Part shown: positions 8,194-17,739 of the stretch, one piece after another
How the letters are laid out: every line of letters begins with the position of its first letter
How positions within the stretch are numbered: position 1 is the stretch's first letter
From: Clostridiales bacterium
Lineage (GTDB): Bacteria; Bacillota; Clostridia; Lachnospirales; Lachnospiraceae
DNA: 64,000 nt
NCBI GenBank assembly: GCA_018369015.1
Contig: JAGZDD010000002.1
Span: 29,136-93,135, forward strand
Reading direction: 5' to 3'
Notes under the pieces: generated by a model
Told to the model about the DNA's origin: nothing
What the model saw: the letters and a program-made list of their open reading frames with translations, nothing else
The model's database searches: none
Translations under genes and position numbers: made by a program

Positions 8194-9723
8194 TCATAGT
8201 AAACTATTTTTTAAATATCCGGCCAGATAATCTGCGATACGTTTTGAATATTCATACAGAGGCACTCTGCAAACCGCCTCATAATCATCATTAAGGTCTT
8301 CGGGATTTCCAAGTTCCGCATGGAGCATGGGCCTGTCCGACCTGGCAAGAGCTGATATAAGGGCTTTCTGCCCGGCGTAAAGGCGGCTGTTAAGCGTGGC
8401 TGCCACAATACTGGTGGATGTCTCTGCCTGACGTACAATTCTCTGTATTGTTTCACAATCCGGGTCTAAATCTACCGCCGCACCAGTTCCGCCTAATTGA
8501 TCTGCCAGCGTATCCGAAAAATTCCACTGTTCGGATGTTTCATTAAAAATACCAGTAACAGATGCCGGCCGTACGCTCACAAAAAATGGACGCTCTCCCA
8601 GTGTAAATCTGTGTTTTGCAGGCGCCAGTGACTTATCAAGCGTGATTTCCAGAAACCTTTTTGCAAAATCTATCCGCTCTTTTGCCTCAGTCCGCGCCTT
8701 AACCGGGCGGAACTGTCTGAGCTTTTCCTTCGCCCAAATCACATGGCTTACGGCACGGTCAATAATTTCTTCAGATAATCTTCCGTCGTCTAAAGCCGCC
8801 CTTACTTCCCGGATCGCGCTCTCTGCCGCCAAAGCTGTATGAGATATAAAAATCAGGTCAATGCCGGCGTTTAAGGCAGCGACAGTTCCCCGCTCTATGC
8901 CAAAGTATTCTTTAATAGCATTCATTTCCATGCAGTCGGAAATAATCAGGCCTTTAAATTTTAATTTATTTCTTAAATATCCTGTAACTGCCGTTTTGGA
9001 CATTGTGCAGGGAATACTTTCTCCGCTTATCGCCGGAACAATCATATGCGCCACTGTCATTGCCGGGATTCCATCTAAGATCAGCTCGCGAAACGGAATA
9101 AGCTCGCACTTCTCCATTTCTTCCAGGCTTTTATTCACCTTTGGCAGCGCGAGGTGGGAATCCTCGCCCGTATCGCCATGCCCCGGAAAATGCTTGCCGG
9201 AGCAGAGAATGCCTGAATCCATATACCCCTTTGCCGCAGCCCTCGCGCACTGAGTTACTGTATGAGCATCTGTTCCAAAGCTCCTGGCACCAATAACGGG
9301 ATTATCCGGATTTGTATGGATATCTAAAACCGGAGCCAAATTCAAATTAATACCCATATCCAACAATTCCTCTCCCGTAATCCTGGCACCCTTATAGATC
9401 ATTTTAGTATCGTTTGTAAGCCCCTGGGCCATAGCCGCAGGCATGACCGGCGACGGTTCAGGAAGCCTTGACACCCGTCCGCCCTCCTCATCCATGCTGA
9501 TAAGCGGATGAATACCCGTTTCTTCCCGAATTAACGTGTCAAGCTTTTGGGTCAGCTCTTTTAGCTGACGCCTGGATTTTATATTATGGGAAAATAAAAT
9601 TACATTTCCTGCTTTCCTTTCCCTGACAAGTTTTTTAAAATCTTCTGACGGTTCTTCCCCAGGAAAGCCAACCACAAAAAGCTGGCCAATCTTTTGTTCC
9701 AGAGTCATATGTTTAATATCCAT
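8194..9723 (-). CDS. nagZ: NagZ, beta-N-acetylglucosaminidase (GH3)
   Basis: GH3 enzyme that removes GlcNAc from the non-reducing end of GlcNAc-MurNAc and muropeptides. Visible hallmarks: MDEEGGRVSRL, the loop KHFPGHGDTGEDSHLALP containing the Asp-x-His acid/base dyad, and ISDCMEMNAI carrying the nucleophile Asp. At 509 residues it has a C-terminal extension beyond the minimal barrel, as in Bacillus NagZ. No signal peptide is seen, so it should act in the cytoplasm on imported saccharides. It is the last gene of the twelve-gene operon, 15 bases after NamZ, with ribosome-binding site AGGAGGGG. Confidence 0.93.
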   Translation of the reverse strand: MDIKHMTLEQKIGQLFVVGFPGEEPSEDFKKLVRERKAGNVILFSHNIKSRRQLKELTQKLDTLIREETGIHPLISMDEEGGRVSRLPEPSPVMPAAMAQGLTNDTKMIYKGARITGEELLDMGINLNLAPVLDIHTNPDNPVIGARSFGTDAHTVTQCARAAAKGYMDSGILCSGKHFPGHGDTGEDSHLALPKVNKSLEEMEKCELIPFRELILDGIPAMTVAHMIVPAISGESIPCTMSKTAVTGYLRNKLKFKGLIISDCMEMNAIKEYFGIERGTVAALNAGIDLIFISHTALAAESAIREVRAALDDGRLSEEIIDRAVSHVIWAKEKLRQFRPVKARTEAKERIDFAKRFLEITLDKSLAPAKHRFTLGERPFFVSVRPASVTGIFNETSEQWNFSDTLADQLGGTGAAVDLDPDCETIQRIVRQAETSTSIVAATLNSRLYAGQKALISALARSDRPMLHAELGNPEDLNDDYEAVCRVPLYEYSKRIADYLAGYLKNSLL

Positions 9724-9738
9724 AACCCCTCCTGCGGT

Positions 9739-10881
9739 TTATCTGTAAATATAATATGCAGACTTTATTTCGGCAAACATCTTGCTGTCCTGGTCACATT
9801 CTTCAAGAATCGTACGAATGTCCGCATTTTCATCCATCAGTTTGCGGTTTCCAAATAAAAGCTCCATATGCGATCTATGTCCTTCTTTATAGGGCGGAAG
9901 AAACTCAAATTTCTCTGGATAACAATTCCTGAGTTCATCGAGCAGGACTATTCCGGTTTTTACTGCTTCAAAAGCTTTATAATCGGTTATATGGATCTGC
10001 ACACCCTGGCAAAATGTATCTTTGTATTTGGAAGCTGAAGGCGTAAAGAAAACCGGCCTGAAAATCACCCCTGGCAGCTTCTTCCCGTTCATACGGGAAG
10101 CAAATGTGTCTGCCTTTACAAAAGGAGCGCCCACAATTTCAAAAGGCACGCTTGTTCCCCGTCCTTCTGATATATTTGTTCCTTCAAAAAGGCAGGTTCC
10201 CGCATAAATCAGCGCCGTATCAAAACGTGGGATTCCAAGGCTTGGCATAACCCATATATTTCCCGTATCAGGGAAGAGCATATCATGGTTCCAGCCCTCC
10301 GCTGGAATGGCAGAAAGCTTAAAATGATACCCCGACTTTTCATATATCATGTTTGCCAGTTCTCCGGCAGTCAGTCCATAACGTATACATAACTCATACG
10401 CTCCTACAAAGCTCTCCTGGCCTTTTCGCAGGAGATTTCCCTCAACCTTTCCGCCAAGAGGATCCGGCCGGTCCAGGATCACCATTTCTCTGTCATTTTC
10501 CTCACAGGACTGCATGGCATAATACATGGTTGATATAAACGTATACCAGCGCACGCCAAGATCTTGAATATCATAGACCACCGCATCAATATTTGCCATC
10601 ATCTCAGGCGTCAGACGCCTGGAGTCTTTTCTATAAAGGCTGTATACAGGAATTTTCGTATGCTCATCCACATCATCCCCAACAATCTGGCCCGCCGCCT
10701 TATCACCCCGGACGCCGTGTTCGGGGGCAAACAATGCTGTTACATGAAATTTTTCAGAAAGAATATCCACTGTGGACCGAAGCTTCTGGTTTACACCAGA
10801 TATAGACGTAATCAGCCCCAGCCTTTTCCCCCGAAATATGTGCGCATATTTTTCAATACAATCAATGCCATTTCTGACCAT
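9739..10881 (-). CDS. namZ: NamZ-type exo-beta-N-acetylmuramidase (DUF1343, GH171)
   Basis: 380 residues of the DUF1343/YzbB family. In Bacillus subtilis the family member NamZ cleaves terminal MurNAc from peptidoglycan fragments and works with NagZ. Visible family features are LFAPEHGVRGD near residue 53, VVYDIQDLGVRWYTF, ILDRPDPLGG and SEGRGTSVPFE. No signal peptide is present, in contrast to secreted family members, so the substrate is probably imported disaccharide or oligosaccharide. Direct linkage to nagZ strongly supports the assignment. Ribosome-binding site GGGGGAGG precedes the ATG. Confidence 0.88.
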   Translation of the reverse strand: MVRNGIDCIEKYAHIFRGKRLGLITSISGVNQKLRSTVDILSEKFHVTALFAPEHGVRGDKAAGQIVGDDVDEHTKIPVYSLYRKDSRRLTPEMMANIDAVVYDIQDLGVRWYTFISTMYYAMQSCEENDREMVILDRPDPLGGKVEGNLLRKGQESFVGAYELCIRYGLTAGELANMIYEKSGYHFKLSAIPAEGWNHDMLFPDTGNIWVMPSLGIPRFDTALIYAGTCLFEGTNISEGRGTSVPFEIVGAPFVKADTFASRMNGKKLPGVIFRPVFFTPSASKYKDTFCQGVQIHITDYKAFEAVKTGIVLLDELRNCYPEKFEFLPPYKEGHRSHMELLFGNRKLMDENADIRTILEECDQDSKMFAEIKSAYYIYR

Positions 10882-10899
10882 ATCTTCCTCCCCCGGCCA

Positions 10900-11598
10900 T
10901 CAATTTAATTCCGTTAAAATAATTTTTTGGTCCTCTGGATTTACCATAAAGGCCTGCGCGTATTTCTTCCGCGCTATACAGCCATTGCAGCGCATAAGAT
11001 TTTCGTAATATTCTTTATATCTGAAATCCCTGCTGTTTACTGCAAACCAATGCTCAGATATCGCCTTTTGCCACAATGAAAATCCCTCTTCTGAAACTTC
11101 CATATATACATAGGGAACAAATTCCGCAGCATCCTCCCAGTTCTGGGCATAATAAGGCCCTCTGGCAAAATGCGCGGCCTCTTCCCTCACAATCCCATGA
11201 AGGCCTGCAAAAAACTGGGCATCCTTCACGATAGAGTGGGTCAGCGCGTGATCTTTATGCATACTGTTTTTCCAATGAGTCATCAGCGCGCAGGGGCGGT
11301 ATTGGCGTATAAGGTCACATAGCTGCATACGAACCTCCTGGGTATCTGGAAGCTCACCGTCAGCATACGGAAGAACAACTGCTTCTCCCCCAAGAATTTT
11401 GGCAAATTTCTCTGCCTCTTTAACCTTTTGTTCCCTATACTCCGATACTGACATGTTGGGTGGGTTCCCACGCTCCCCGCCGGTCATAGCCACTGTGACT
11501 ATTTTATAGCCCTTTAATGACAAGGTTGCCAGTACTCCGCCGCAGGTCAGCTCCGCATCGCCAATATGCCCTCCGATAGCCATAACTGTTTTTTCCAT
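10900..11598 (-). CDS. PIG-L/LmbE family deacetylase
   Basis: 232-residue zinc-dependent deacetylase of the LmbE family, which removes N-acetyl groups from GlcNAc-type sugars (known members: MshB, BshB, diacetylchitobiose deacetylase). The first metal motif reads GGHIGDAELTCGG, keeping His, Asp and Glu but with Ile-Gly where Pro-Asp is usual. The second motif is MHKDHALTH. Within a MurNAc/GlcNAc operon the substrate is likely an acetylated amino sugar, but which one cannot be read from sequence. Start ATG with AGGAGAT upstream. Confidence 0.85.
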   Translation of the reverse strand: MEKTVMAIGGHIGDAELTCGGVLATLSLKGYKIVTVAMTGGERGNPPNMSVSEYREQKVKEAEKFAKILGGEAVVLPYADGELPDTQEVRMQLCDLIRQYRPCALMTHWKNSMHKDHALTHSIVKDAQFFAGLHGIVREEAAHFARGPYYAQNWEDAAEFVPYVYMEVSEEGFSLWQKAISEHWFAVNSRDFRYKEYYENLMRCNGCIARKKYAQAFMVNPEDQKIILTELN

Positions 11599-11623
11599 AA
11601 ACTACATCTCCTATAACGTATCC

Positions 11624-12634
11624 TTAATTATTAAAGCTCTCATTGCAAAGCGTTTTCCTCATATCCGCCCATGTTCTTACAACTGTGAATCCGGCGGCTT
11701 CATAAATATTTCTTGCCGGGTTATTTTCACCAGTAAATAATGTCATAAAGGACGCCCCCATCGCTTTGAGCGCCGTACACAGCTCACAGAAAAGAACTTT
11801 GGCAACACCTTTTCCCCGAAGCCTTGTTCCTATACCAATCCCTGCAAAATAACCTCTGCCGTCAAATGCCACTTCCAGCGGCCCGGTAAATCCCTGTACA
11901 TGCCCGTCTAAAACCGGAACAAGAACCGGCCTCCCTCCTTGGGCAGCCGGGGCTTCTGATAGAACTTCCTTCTCCCATAATGGATTGCCCAGTTCTTTTA
12001 ACACAGCTTCCATGCCTTTATGAATATTCTTATTATATATTTCAAAGGTTATTCCCTGTGCCTCAAGCTCCCTCTTTTTTTTCACTATTTCCGGCTCTGG
12101 CACATAGTTTTCCAGTGAAAGGAAGTAGCTGTTTTGTACGGCAAAGGTTTTATAACCTAAATGCTCAAGTAAAACATAGGCCAAAGAATCCGGGTCTACT
12201 CCCGGTACATTAGGATGAGACGCGTTATATCCCGGAATCTTCCATTCAAACGCCGAAGGGTTAAAAAAAGATAGTTCCACAGCTATACTGCCGCTGTTCT
12301 CAAAGCTCAGCCTGTCCTTATAAAACTCCTTTTCCAGGGCTTTTACCAGCGCTGTTCCCAGCCCTTTCTGCCGCATGGCTTTGTTTACAATAATCATTGT
12401 CATAAACCTTTTTTTCTGTATACGATCCGTACAGCCGCAAATAAACCCCTCTCCCTGGCTGCCAGCCAGGACAACAGGCTCAACATAACTGCTGCCGGCA
12501 AATATTTTTTGCGCAAATTCCTTCTTAGATATTTTTTTATGAACCATATCGCCATCATCAATACTTTGGGCAAAAAGGGAATACATGCTCTCCAGCATGG
12601 CTGTATCGGCGCTGTCCGCTTTTACAATATTCAT
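11624..12634 (-). CDS. Tandem GNAT-domain acetyltransferase
   Basis: 336 residues made of two GNAT folds. The N-terminal one has MTMIIVNKAMRQKGLGTALV near residues 73-92. The C-terminal one has GIGTRLRGKGVAKVLFCELC followed by LFTGENNPARNIYEAAGF, the usual acetyl-CoA pyrophosphate loop and final helix. It lies directly upstream of the PIG-L deacetylase, so a deacetylation/reacetylation pair on amino sugars is possible; the acceptor is unknown. Ribosome-binding site AAAGGAGGGG. Confidence 0.82.
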   Translation of the reverse strand: MNIVKADSADTAMLESMYSLFAQSIDDGDMVHKKISKKEFAQKIFAGSSYVEPVVLAGSQGEGFICGCTDRIQKKRFMTMIIVNKAMRQKGLGTALVKALEKEFYKDRLSFENSGSIAVELSFFNPSAFEWKIPGYNASHPNVPGVDPDSLAYVLLEHLGYKTFAVQNSYFLSLENYVPEPEIVKKKRELEAQGITFEIYNKNIHKGMEAVLKELGNPLWEKEVLSEAPAAQGGRPVLVPVLDGHVQGFTGPLEVAFDGRGYFAGIGIGTRLRGKGVAKVLFCELCTALKAMGASFMTLFTGENNPARNIYEAAGFTVVRTWADMRKTLCNESFNN

Positions 12635-12657
12635 ATTCGGCCCCTCCTTTCACATAT

Positions 12658-13965
12658 TTAGTTTTTAAAAAACAGAGGAAGATACTCCCTATGAGCTTCT
12701 AACAGCTCGTCCAGCACGATCCGCGCCGTCTTCTGTGACATTACAAGAGGATTTATCATCAGAGCTGTCAGCGCCTTGCTTCTGCTCCCGGACACAGCGG
12801 CGTCACAGCCCATGACCTCAAAAGCTTTTATCTGCTGGATAAGGCCGTTCACCGCCTTTGGAAGTTCCCCCACGGGTACAGGTTTTGGCCCGTCCTTTGT
12901 AATCACCGCGCTGACCTCCACAATTTCATCGGCTTCAAAATTGGGAATCGCCCCGCCATTCACTGTATTTACAACCTGTATATCTCCCAGATCATTGTAT
13001 AAAGAATTTATCAGGCTGCATGCCGCATCACTGTAGTAGGCTCCTCCTCTTTCTTCTAACAGCTTTGGCTTTTCGCAGAGCGTTTCATCACGGTAAAGTT
13101 CAAACAGCTTATCCTCCACCTCTTTGACAAATTCTGCGCGCACCTCATGTTTCTTAAACTTTTCAACGGCCTCCTCTAAATATTCCTTTGCCATATAGTA
13201 ATACCTATGATAAGAACAGGGAAGTACACCGAGCGTTTTAATAAAATCCGGATCCCAGGCAATCCCTGTAATATTTTTTACACTCTGCTCTCCCCAAAGC
13301 TTTAATACGTCGGACGTTACATCTTTACCTTCCACAATCACCTGCTTCGCAAATACCATATGGTTCAGCCCTCCAAAGTAAACTTTTACTTCGGACACGG
13401 AACGCCCAAGAAGCTCTGCAATTGCTTTGTGCATACCAATAGGCACATTGCAAAGGCCAATCATTTTTTTAAAGCCTGTGTGCCGGTGTATGCCTTCCAT
13501 AACCATTCCCACAGGATTTGTAAAATTAATCAGCCAGGCGTCCGGGCAAAGCTTTTGCATATCACGGCAAATGTCCATAATCACAGGGATCGTCCTCAGG
13601 CCCTTAAAAAGTCCTCCGGCCCCGTTCGTTTCCTGGCCAAGAATACCATGGGACAGGGGTATTCTTTCATCTTTAATCCGAGCCTGAAGCTGGCCTACAC
13701 GAAGCTGTGTGGTCACAAAATCAGCTCCGTCTAAAGCCTCGCTGCGGTTAAGCGTCGTGCATATCTTTATGGGAAGCCCTGCTGCTTTAACCATACGCCT
13801 TGCAAGCGCCGCAACCGTTTCCATTTTCCACTGGCCCTCCGGTACGTCTACAAGCCATAGCTCCCTCACAGGCAATGTATTATAACGCCTGATAAAACCA
13901 TCCACAAGCTCCGGGGTATAACTTGAACCCCCTCCAATTGTCGCAATTTTAATGCCTCTGCTCAT
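12658..13965 (-). CDS. GH4 family 6-phospho-glycosidase
   Basis: 435-residue NAD-dependent GH4 enzyme. The N-terminal Rossmann motif is IATIGGGSSYTPELVDG. NFTNPVGMV, GLCNVPIGMHK (metal-binding Cys) and GGLNHMVF (metal-binding His) are all visible. GH4 enzymes oxidise C3 of the sugar and need Mn plus reductant. The closest functional class is 6-phospho-beta-glucosidase. Its start overlaps the ROK kinase stop by four bases (ATGA), so the two are probably translated together: kinase phosphorylates a disaccharide at C6, GH4 splits it. In this operon the natural substrate may be a phosphorylated GlcNAc/MurNAc disaccharide, which is inference. Confidence 0.88.
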   Translation of the reverse strand: MSRGIKIATIGGGSSYTPELVDGFIRRYNTLPVRELWLVDVPEGQWKMETVAALARRMVKAAGLPIKICTTLNRSEALDGADFVTTQLRVGQLQARIKDERIPLSHGILGQETNGAGGLFKGLRTIPVIMDICRDMQKLCPDAWLINFTNPVGMVMEGIHRHTGFKKMIGLCNVPIGMHKAIAELLGRSVSEVKVYFGGLNHMVFAKQVIVEGKDVTSDVLKLWGEQSVKNITGIAWDPDFIKTLGVLPCSYHRYYYMAKEYLEEAVEKFKKHEVRAEFVKEVEDKLFELYRDETLCEKPKLLEERGGAYYSDAACSLINSLYNDLGDIQVVNTVNGGAIPNFEADEIVEVSAVITKDGPKPVPVGELPKAVNGLIQQIKAFEVMGCDAAVSGSRSKALTALMINPLVMSQKTARIVLDELLEAHREYLPLFFKN

Positions 13966-14828
13966 TGATACTCCTCCTTATGTACATGCAGCGCTCCGAT
14001 TCTGCCCGCAAGATTTCCGGTTGTACATGCCGCAATCCGTGTGTATTCTTCCAAATGCGGATATAATTCATAAACTCTCGTTTTCAAATCTTTAATAAAC
14101 CTCGCCTGGACGCTGATCCCGCCGCCGATCAAGATAATTTCCGGGTCCAGCAGCATTGCCGCGTTACCTGCGGTGAGGGCAAGTTTATTAAGCCAGGACT
14201 TATAAATTTCTGCAATTTGGGGATCTGTGTCCATTTCATCGAAAATATAATATCCGTCAACCTTCTTCCCGAGCGCCTGTGAAACCTCTCTCACCAAAGA
14301 TGAGGTGGCACCGGCATATTCACAGGATGATAAAAAACCCTCTCCGGCATACATTTTCATCAGTCCTGCTTCCCCAGCTTTAAAATGGCTGCCCCGCATA
14401 AGCTTCCCATTGACGATAATCCCACCGCCAATCCCTGTGCCTATCGTCAGAAGGCACAGATTTTTGCAGCCCTTCCCCGCTCCGGCAATCATCTCCCCGA
14501 GAGCCGCGCAGTTGCTATCATTTTCGATACTGACGTTTAAGCCAGAAAAGGCACTAAGCTCTTTTTTCAGATTATATTCCCTAAAATGGCGGCCCACGCT
14601 GAAGTCGGTATTTTCTCCGCTTTCCGGGTGAATAAACCCTGCAATACATAAAGCGATGCCGGATATCCTGCCTTTATATTTCAAAACCACGCTTTTGAGC
14701 TGTTCCAGAAACTCCCAAGAAGCTTTGGCCGTGGCCAGGCTTCCTTCCTCATAAACATGATAAGCGCTATCCATCATACTGTATTTGATAAAGGTTCCCC
14801 CAATATCCACAGTCAAATATTTTTCCAT
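13962..14828 (-). CDS. ROK family sugar kinase (BglK-like)
   Basis: 288 residues. ATP-binding motif VDIGGTFIKYS at the N-terminus, catalytic region IENDSNCAALGE and LTIGTGIGGGI. The Cys-rich zinc motif of classical ROK glucokinases is absent (only CEYAGATSS is seen), as in beta-glucoside kinases. Known BglK enzymes phosphorylate beta-disaccharides at the non-reducing C6 and pair with 6-phospho-beta-glucosidases, matching the overlapping GH4 gene. An N-acetylmannosamine or GlcNAc kinase is the alternative. It starts one base after the upstream stop, with GGGAG as ribosome-binding site. Confidence 0.85.
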   Translation of the reverse strand: MEKYLTVDIGGTFIKYSMMDSAYHVYEEGSLATAKASWEFLEQLKSVVLKYKGRISGIALCIAGFIHPESGENTDFSVGRHFREYNLKKELSAFSGLNVSIENDSNCAALGEMIAGAGKGCKNLCLLTIGTGIGGGIIVNGKLMRGSHFKAGEAGLMKMYAGEGFLSSCEYAGATSSLVREVSQALGKKVDGYYIFDEMDTDPQIAEIYKSWLNKLALTAGNAAMLLDPEIILIGGGISVQARFIKDLKTRVYELYPHLEEYTRIAACTTGNLAGRIGALHVHKEEYQ

Positions 14829-14829
14829 A

Positions 14830-15786
14830 TTATTTCTTCTCCCGTTTATCCAAAAGCCTGAGCGCCCCTATGGCGGCATCCTGCTCAGTTTCACAAATCT
14901 CAACATAAGGATATGCCCTAAGCAGAGCATTTTTAAGCCTGTTTCGTATTCTTTCGTTCTTCATCAGCACACTGCCGGCAAACGCAACGCTTTTCGCGCG
15001 CGGAAGCTGTCCAAGGACGGCAGCTGCCAGTTCATATAAATCCTTTGCCGCCCTTTCTTCAATTTCCAAAGCTGCCCTATCTCCCTGGCCTGCGGCGCGG
15101 CTTACAAGGGCTGCAAGCGCGGCAATCTCTTTTTTACTTCTGCCCGGGTGATATAAATATTCGATCAGCCCACATATATCTGCCACCCCAAGCTCATCAT
15201 AAACTATAGGCTTTAAAGCCGTTTTCCCGCCCCTCCCGTCTAAAGACCGGACAATCGCGGAAAACATATCGGCAGCAATCGCATAGCCGCTGCCTTTATC
15301 GTCAATTAAATGGCCCCAGCCGCCCGCACGCGCCGTCTGTTCCCCGTATATCCCATAGCATATGGAACCTGTTCCTGAAATCAGTATAATCCCCTCGCAG
15401 GACTCAAAGGCTGCCGCTAAAGCGGTTTCGTGGTCGCCAAATAGCTTTACAGGGCATGAAAAGCCAAGCGCCGCAAGCTGTTCCTTTACAAATAAGGAAG
15501 CATAAGGATTGCTAATCCCTGCCGTTCCAAGGCCAATTCCCGCGCACATGCAGGGCAGGCACGATCTGGCGGCAAGCCCGCGCCTGATTTCTAAAAATGT
15601 TTCTTCCACCATTTCTTTTTTCTGCCCGTTAAGGTTAAATGGGCCTGCATCAAACTGCGCGAAAATTTCACCATCCATACGCGCCGCACATATCCTTGTC
15701 TTTGTTCCCCCGCCGTCAATACCCAGCTTATATCGTTTTATATTATCCGTCGTATTATATTGTCCGTCGTTTTTATTTACTGGCAA
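14830..15786 (-). CDS. murK: BadF/BcrA-type ATPase, MurNAc/GlcNAc kinase (MurK-like)
   Basis: 318 residues of the BadF/BadG/BcrA/BcrD family. Phosphate-1 motif LGIDGGGTKTRICAA, then GLGTAGISNP, FGDHETALAAAF and ILISGTGSICYG, and the adenosine motif VAFAGSVLMKN. In Clostridium acetobutylicum the family member MurK phosphorylates both MurNAc and GlcNAc. Here it would supply MurNAc-6-phosphate to MurQ encoded four genes upstream. The start is a TTG at 15786, seven bases after GGAGGG. The exact sugar is inferred from context. Confidence 0.82.
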   Translation of the reverse strand: MPVNKNDGQYNTTDNIKRYKLGIDGGGTKTRICAARMDGEIFAQFDAGPFNLNGQKKEMVEETFLEIRRGLAARSCLPCMCAGIGLGTAGISNPYASLFVKEQLAALGFSCPVKLFGDHETALAAAFESCEGIILISGTGSICYGIYGEQTARAGGWGHLIDDKGSGYAIAADMFSAIVRSLDGRGGKTALKPIVYDELGVADICGLIEYLYHPGRSKKEIAALAALVSRAAGQGDRAALEIEERAAKDLYELAAAVLGQLPRAKSVAFAGSVLMKNERIRNRLKNALLRAYPYVEICETEQDAAIGALRLLDKREKK

Positions 15787-15800
15787 ATCTATCCCTCCTG

Positions 15801-16664
15801 TCAGCCCTTTACGGCGCCAACAGTCACGCCTTCAAGAAAATATCTCTGGAGCGCAAAAAACAGAATGAACATCGGCAGGGCAGATATTGTCGCTCCGGCC
15901 ATCATTGGCGCAAAATAGGTTGTATTGGCAAAGCTGAAATTTTTAAGTCCGACCTGAATCGTCTGCATTTTCTCTGCATTACACACAAGAAACGGCCAGA
16001 AAAATGTATTCCACTCGCCCAGAAATGTCATAATTGCCATAACGGCCAAAATTGTCTTTGACAACGGCATTATGATAGACATAACAATTCTCGGCTGGCT
16101 CGCGCCTTCAATCTTTGCCGATTCTATTATCGAGGTTGGCACAGAGGTGAAAAACTGTTTTGCAAGAAACACGTTATAGCAGGTTACAAGCGTCGGAGCT
16201 ACCAGCGCTATATATGTATCCTGCAGGTGAAGCACATTTACAATAAGAATATACAAAGGCACCTGTGTCACCTGATAAGGCACCATCATCGCCACAAGCA
16301 GCAGAAAGAAGAAAAATTTACATCCCGGAAAGCGAAGCTTGGCAAATGCATAGCCTGCCAGACTGGCAAAAAGGACATTACATATTGTAGCAATAGACGC
16401 CACAATCAGAGAATTGAGAATCCATCTGAAAGAGTACTTGCTGTAATCAAAAAAGAATTTATAGGAATCCAGCGTAAAAGCTTTTGGAATCAAAGAGTAA
16501 CTCGCGCCTCCCGCCTCTGTCGGAGCCCCGAAGGACGAAATAATCATGTAATAAATCGGAAACAGTGTAACTACCGCTATAATAATGAGTACCGCAGCTA
16601 TGGCCGTATTACGGAAAATCCCCTTATACCTGTCTTTTCCATAATAATTTTTAAATAATCCCAT
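15801..16664 (-). CDS. Carbohydrate ABC permease, MalG type
   Basis: 287 residues, about six membrane helices, with the EAA loop EGASQPRIVMSIIMPLSK that contacts the ATPase. The C-terminus ends EGVTVGAVKG, typical for CUT1 sugar permeases. It forms the importer with the next permease and the binding protein upstream. No ATPase gene lies in the operon, so a shared MsmX/MsiK-type ATPase must serve it. The expected cargo is MurNAc- or GlcNAc-containing sugars. Ribosome-binding site GGGGGAT. Confidence 0.93.
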   Translation of the reverse strand: MGLFKNYYGKDRYKGIFRNTAIAAVLIIIAVVTLFPIYYMIISSFGAPTEAGGASYSLIPKAFTLDSYKFFFDYSKYSFRWILNSLIVASIATICNVLFASLAGYAFAKLRFPGCKFFFFLLLVAMMVPYQVTQVPLYILIVNVLHLQDTYIALVAPTLVTCYNVFLAKQFFTSVPTSIIESAKIEGASQPRIVMSIIMPLSKTILAVMAIMTFLGEWNTFFWPFLVCNAEKMQTIQVGLKNFSFANTTYFAPMMAGATISALPMFILFFALQRYFLEGVTVGAVKG

Positions 16665-16690
16665 GCATTTATCCCCCTTTCCTCCATTAT

Positions 16691-17566
16691 TTAATATTCC
16701 ACATCCGAGGACGTAAGCTTAAACTGTAATATAGCGAATAAAGCGATAATTGCCGCAAGAATCAATGCCTGGGCGCACGCCTCGCCATATTCAAAATATT
16801 TAAAAGCGCGGTTAAAAATTAACAATCCCGCCATTGTTGTCGCATTGTCAGGGCCTCCGCCTGTCATCAGGTATGCATTCTGAAAAGACTGGAAGCCATT
16901 AATAACGCCTGTGATCGCCAAGAATACCGTCGTCGGTTTTACCATAGGCCAGACAATATATCGTATTTTCTGAAAGAACCCCGCGCCGTCAACCTCGGCA
17001 GCTTCATAATAAGTCGCGTCCACACCTAAAAGGGCAGCAATATAAATAATAATATTTTGCCCCAGGCCCGCAAAAACTGCCATAATAATCAGCGCAGCCA
17101 TCGCCGTCTGGCTGCTTCCGAGCCAGCTCTGATTGGGTATACCAAAAACTTCCAGTATACTGTTTAAAAGTCCGGTTGGCATTGGATCATAAATCCATTT
17201 CCACACAAATGACATGGCAACACCTGAGGCAATCGCTGGCAGATAGTAGGCAGCTTTAAAGACAGACTGAATTTTTTTTCTGAACGGTATAATCATAATA
17301 GAAATAGAAAAAGATACAAACATGGAAACCGGCACTGTAATAATTGCATAGACAAAAGTATTTTTCAGCGCTTTGTAAAAAAGACCATTTTTAAAAGTAT
17401 TCATATAGTTTTCAAAGCCTACCCATTCCGATCCCATGGGGCTGTACTCTTGAAAGCTTGTAATTGCCGCGCTAATCACCGGATAGAGCGTAAATACCAT
17501 AAATGTACACAAAGGAACAAGAATAAACACATAAGCCCAGGCCGTATCTTTTTTTAGTTTTTTCAT
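16691..17566 (-). CDS. Carbohydrate ABC permease, MalF type
   Basis: 291 residues, six predicted membrane helices starting with AWAYVFILVPLCTFMVFTLY. The EAA loop reads AAEVDGAGFFQKIRYIVWPM. It pairs with the MalG-type permease 26 bases downstream. It is separated from the binding-protein gene by 173 bases that include a strong hairpin. Confidence 0.93.
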   Translation of the reverse strand: MKKLKKDTAWAYVFILVPLCTFMVFTLYPVISAAITSFQEYSPMGSEWVGFENYMNTFKNGLFYKALKNTFVYAIITVPVSMFVSFSISIMIIPFRKKIQSVFKAAYYLPAIASGVAMSFVWKWIYDPMPTGLLNSILEVFGIPNQSWLGSSQTAMAALIIMAVFAGLGQNIIIYIAALLGVDATYYEAAEVDGAGFFQKIRYIVWPMVKPTTVFLAITGVINGFQSFQNAYLMTGGGPDNATTMAGLLIFNRAFKYFEYGEACAQALILAAIIALFAILQFKLTSSDVEY

Positions 17567-17673
17567 ATTTTCAAAATCCCCCTTTTCTCAAATAATTGCT
17601 TTTCTTCGGAGTTTCTCCGGCAAAGACAGCCATCTTTCTCTAAAAGGAAGTAAAAAAACGCCTCCTTTCAAAA

Positions 17674-17713
17674 ATATTCGTTACAGTCCACCCATTTGAA
17701 CTGTAACGAATAT
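17674..17713 (-). terminator. Intra-operon hairpin after the binding-protein gene
   Basis: Perfect 14-bp arms ATATTCGTTACAGT and ACTGTAACGAATAT around a 12-base loop, followed on the minus strand by TTTTTG. It lies between binding protein and permease genes, where partial terminators or mRNA-protecting stems often raise binding-protein expression over permeases. Partial readthrough is inferred because the downstream genes lack an evident promoter. Confidence 0.7.
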
Positions 17714-17739
17714 TCATATATTGACATCCGGTTTAACAA

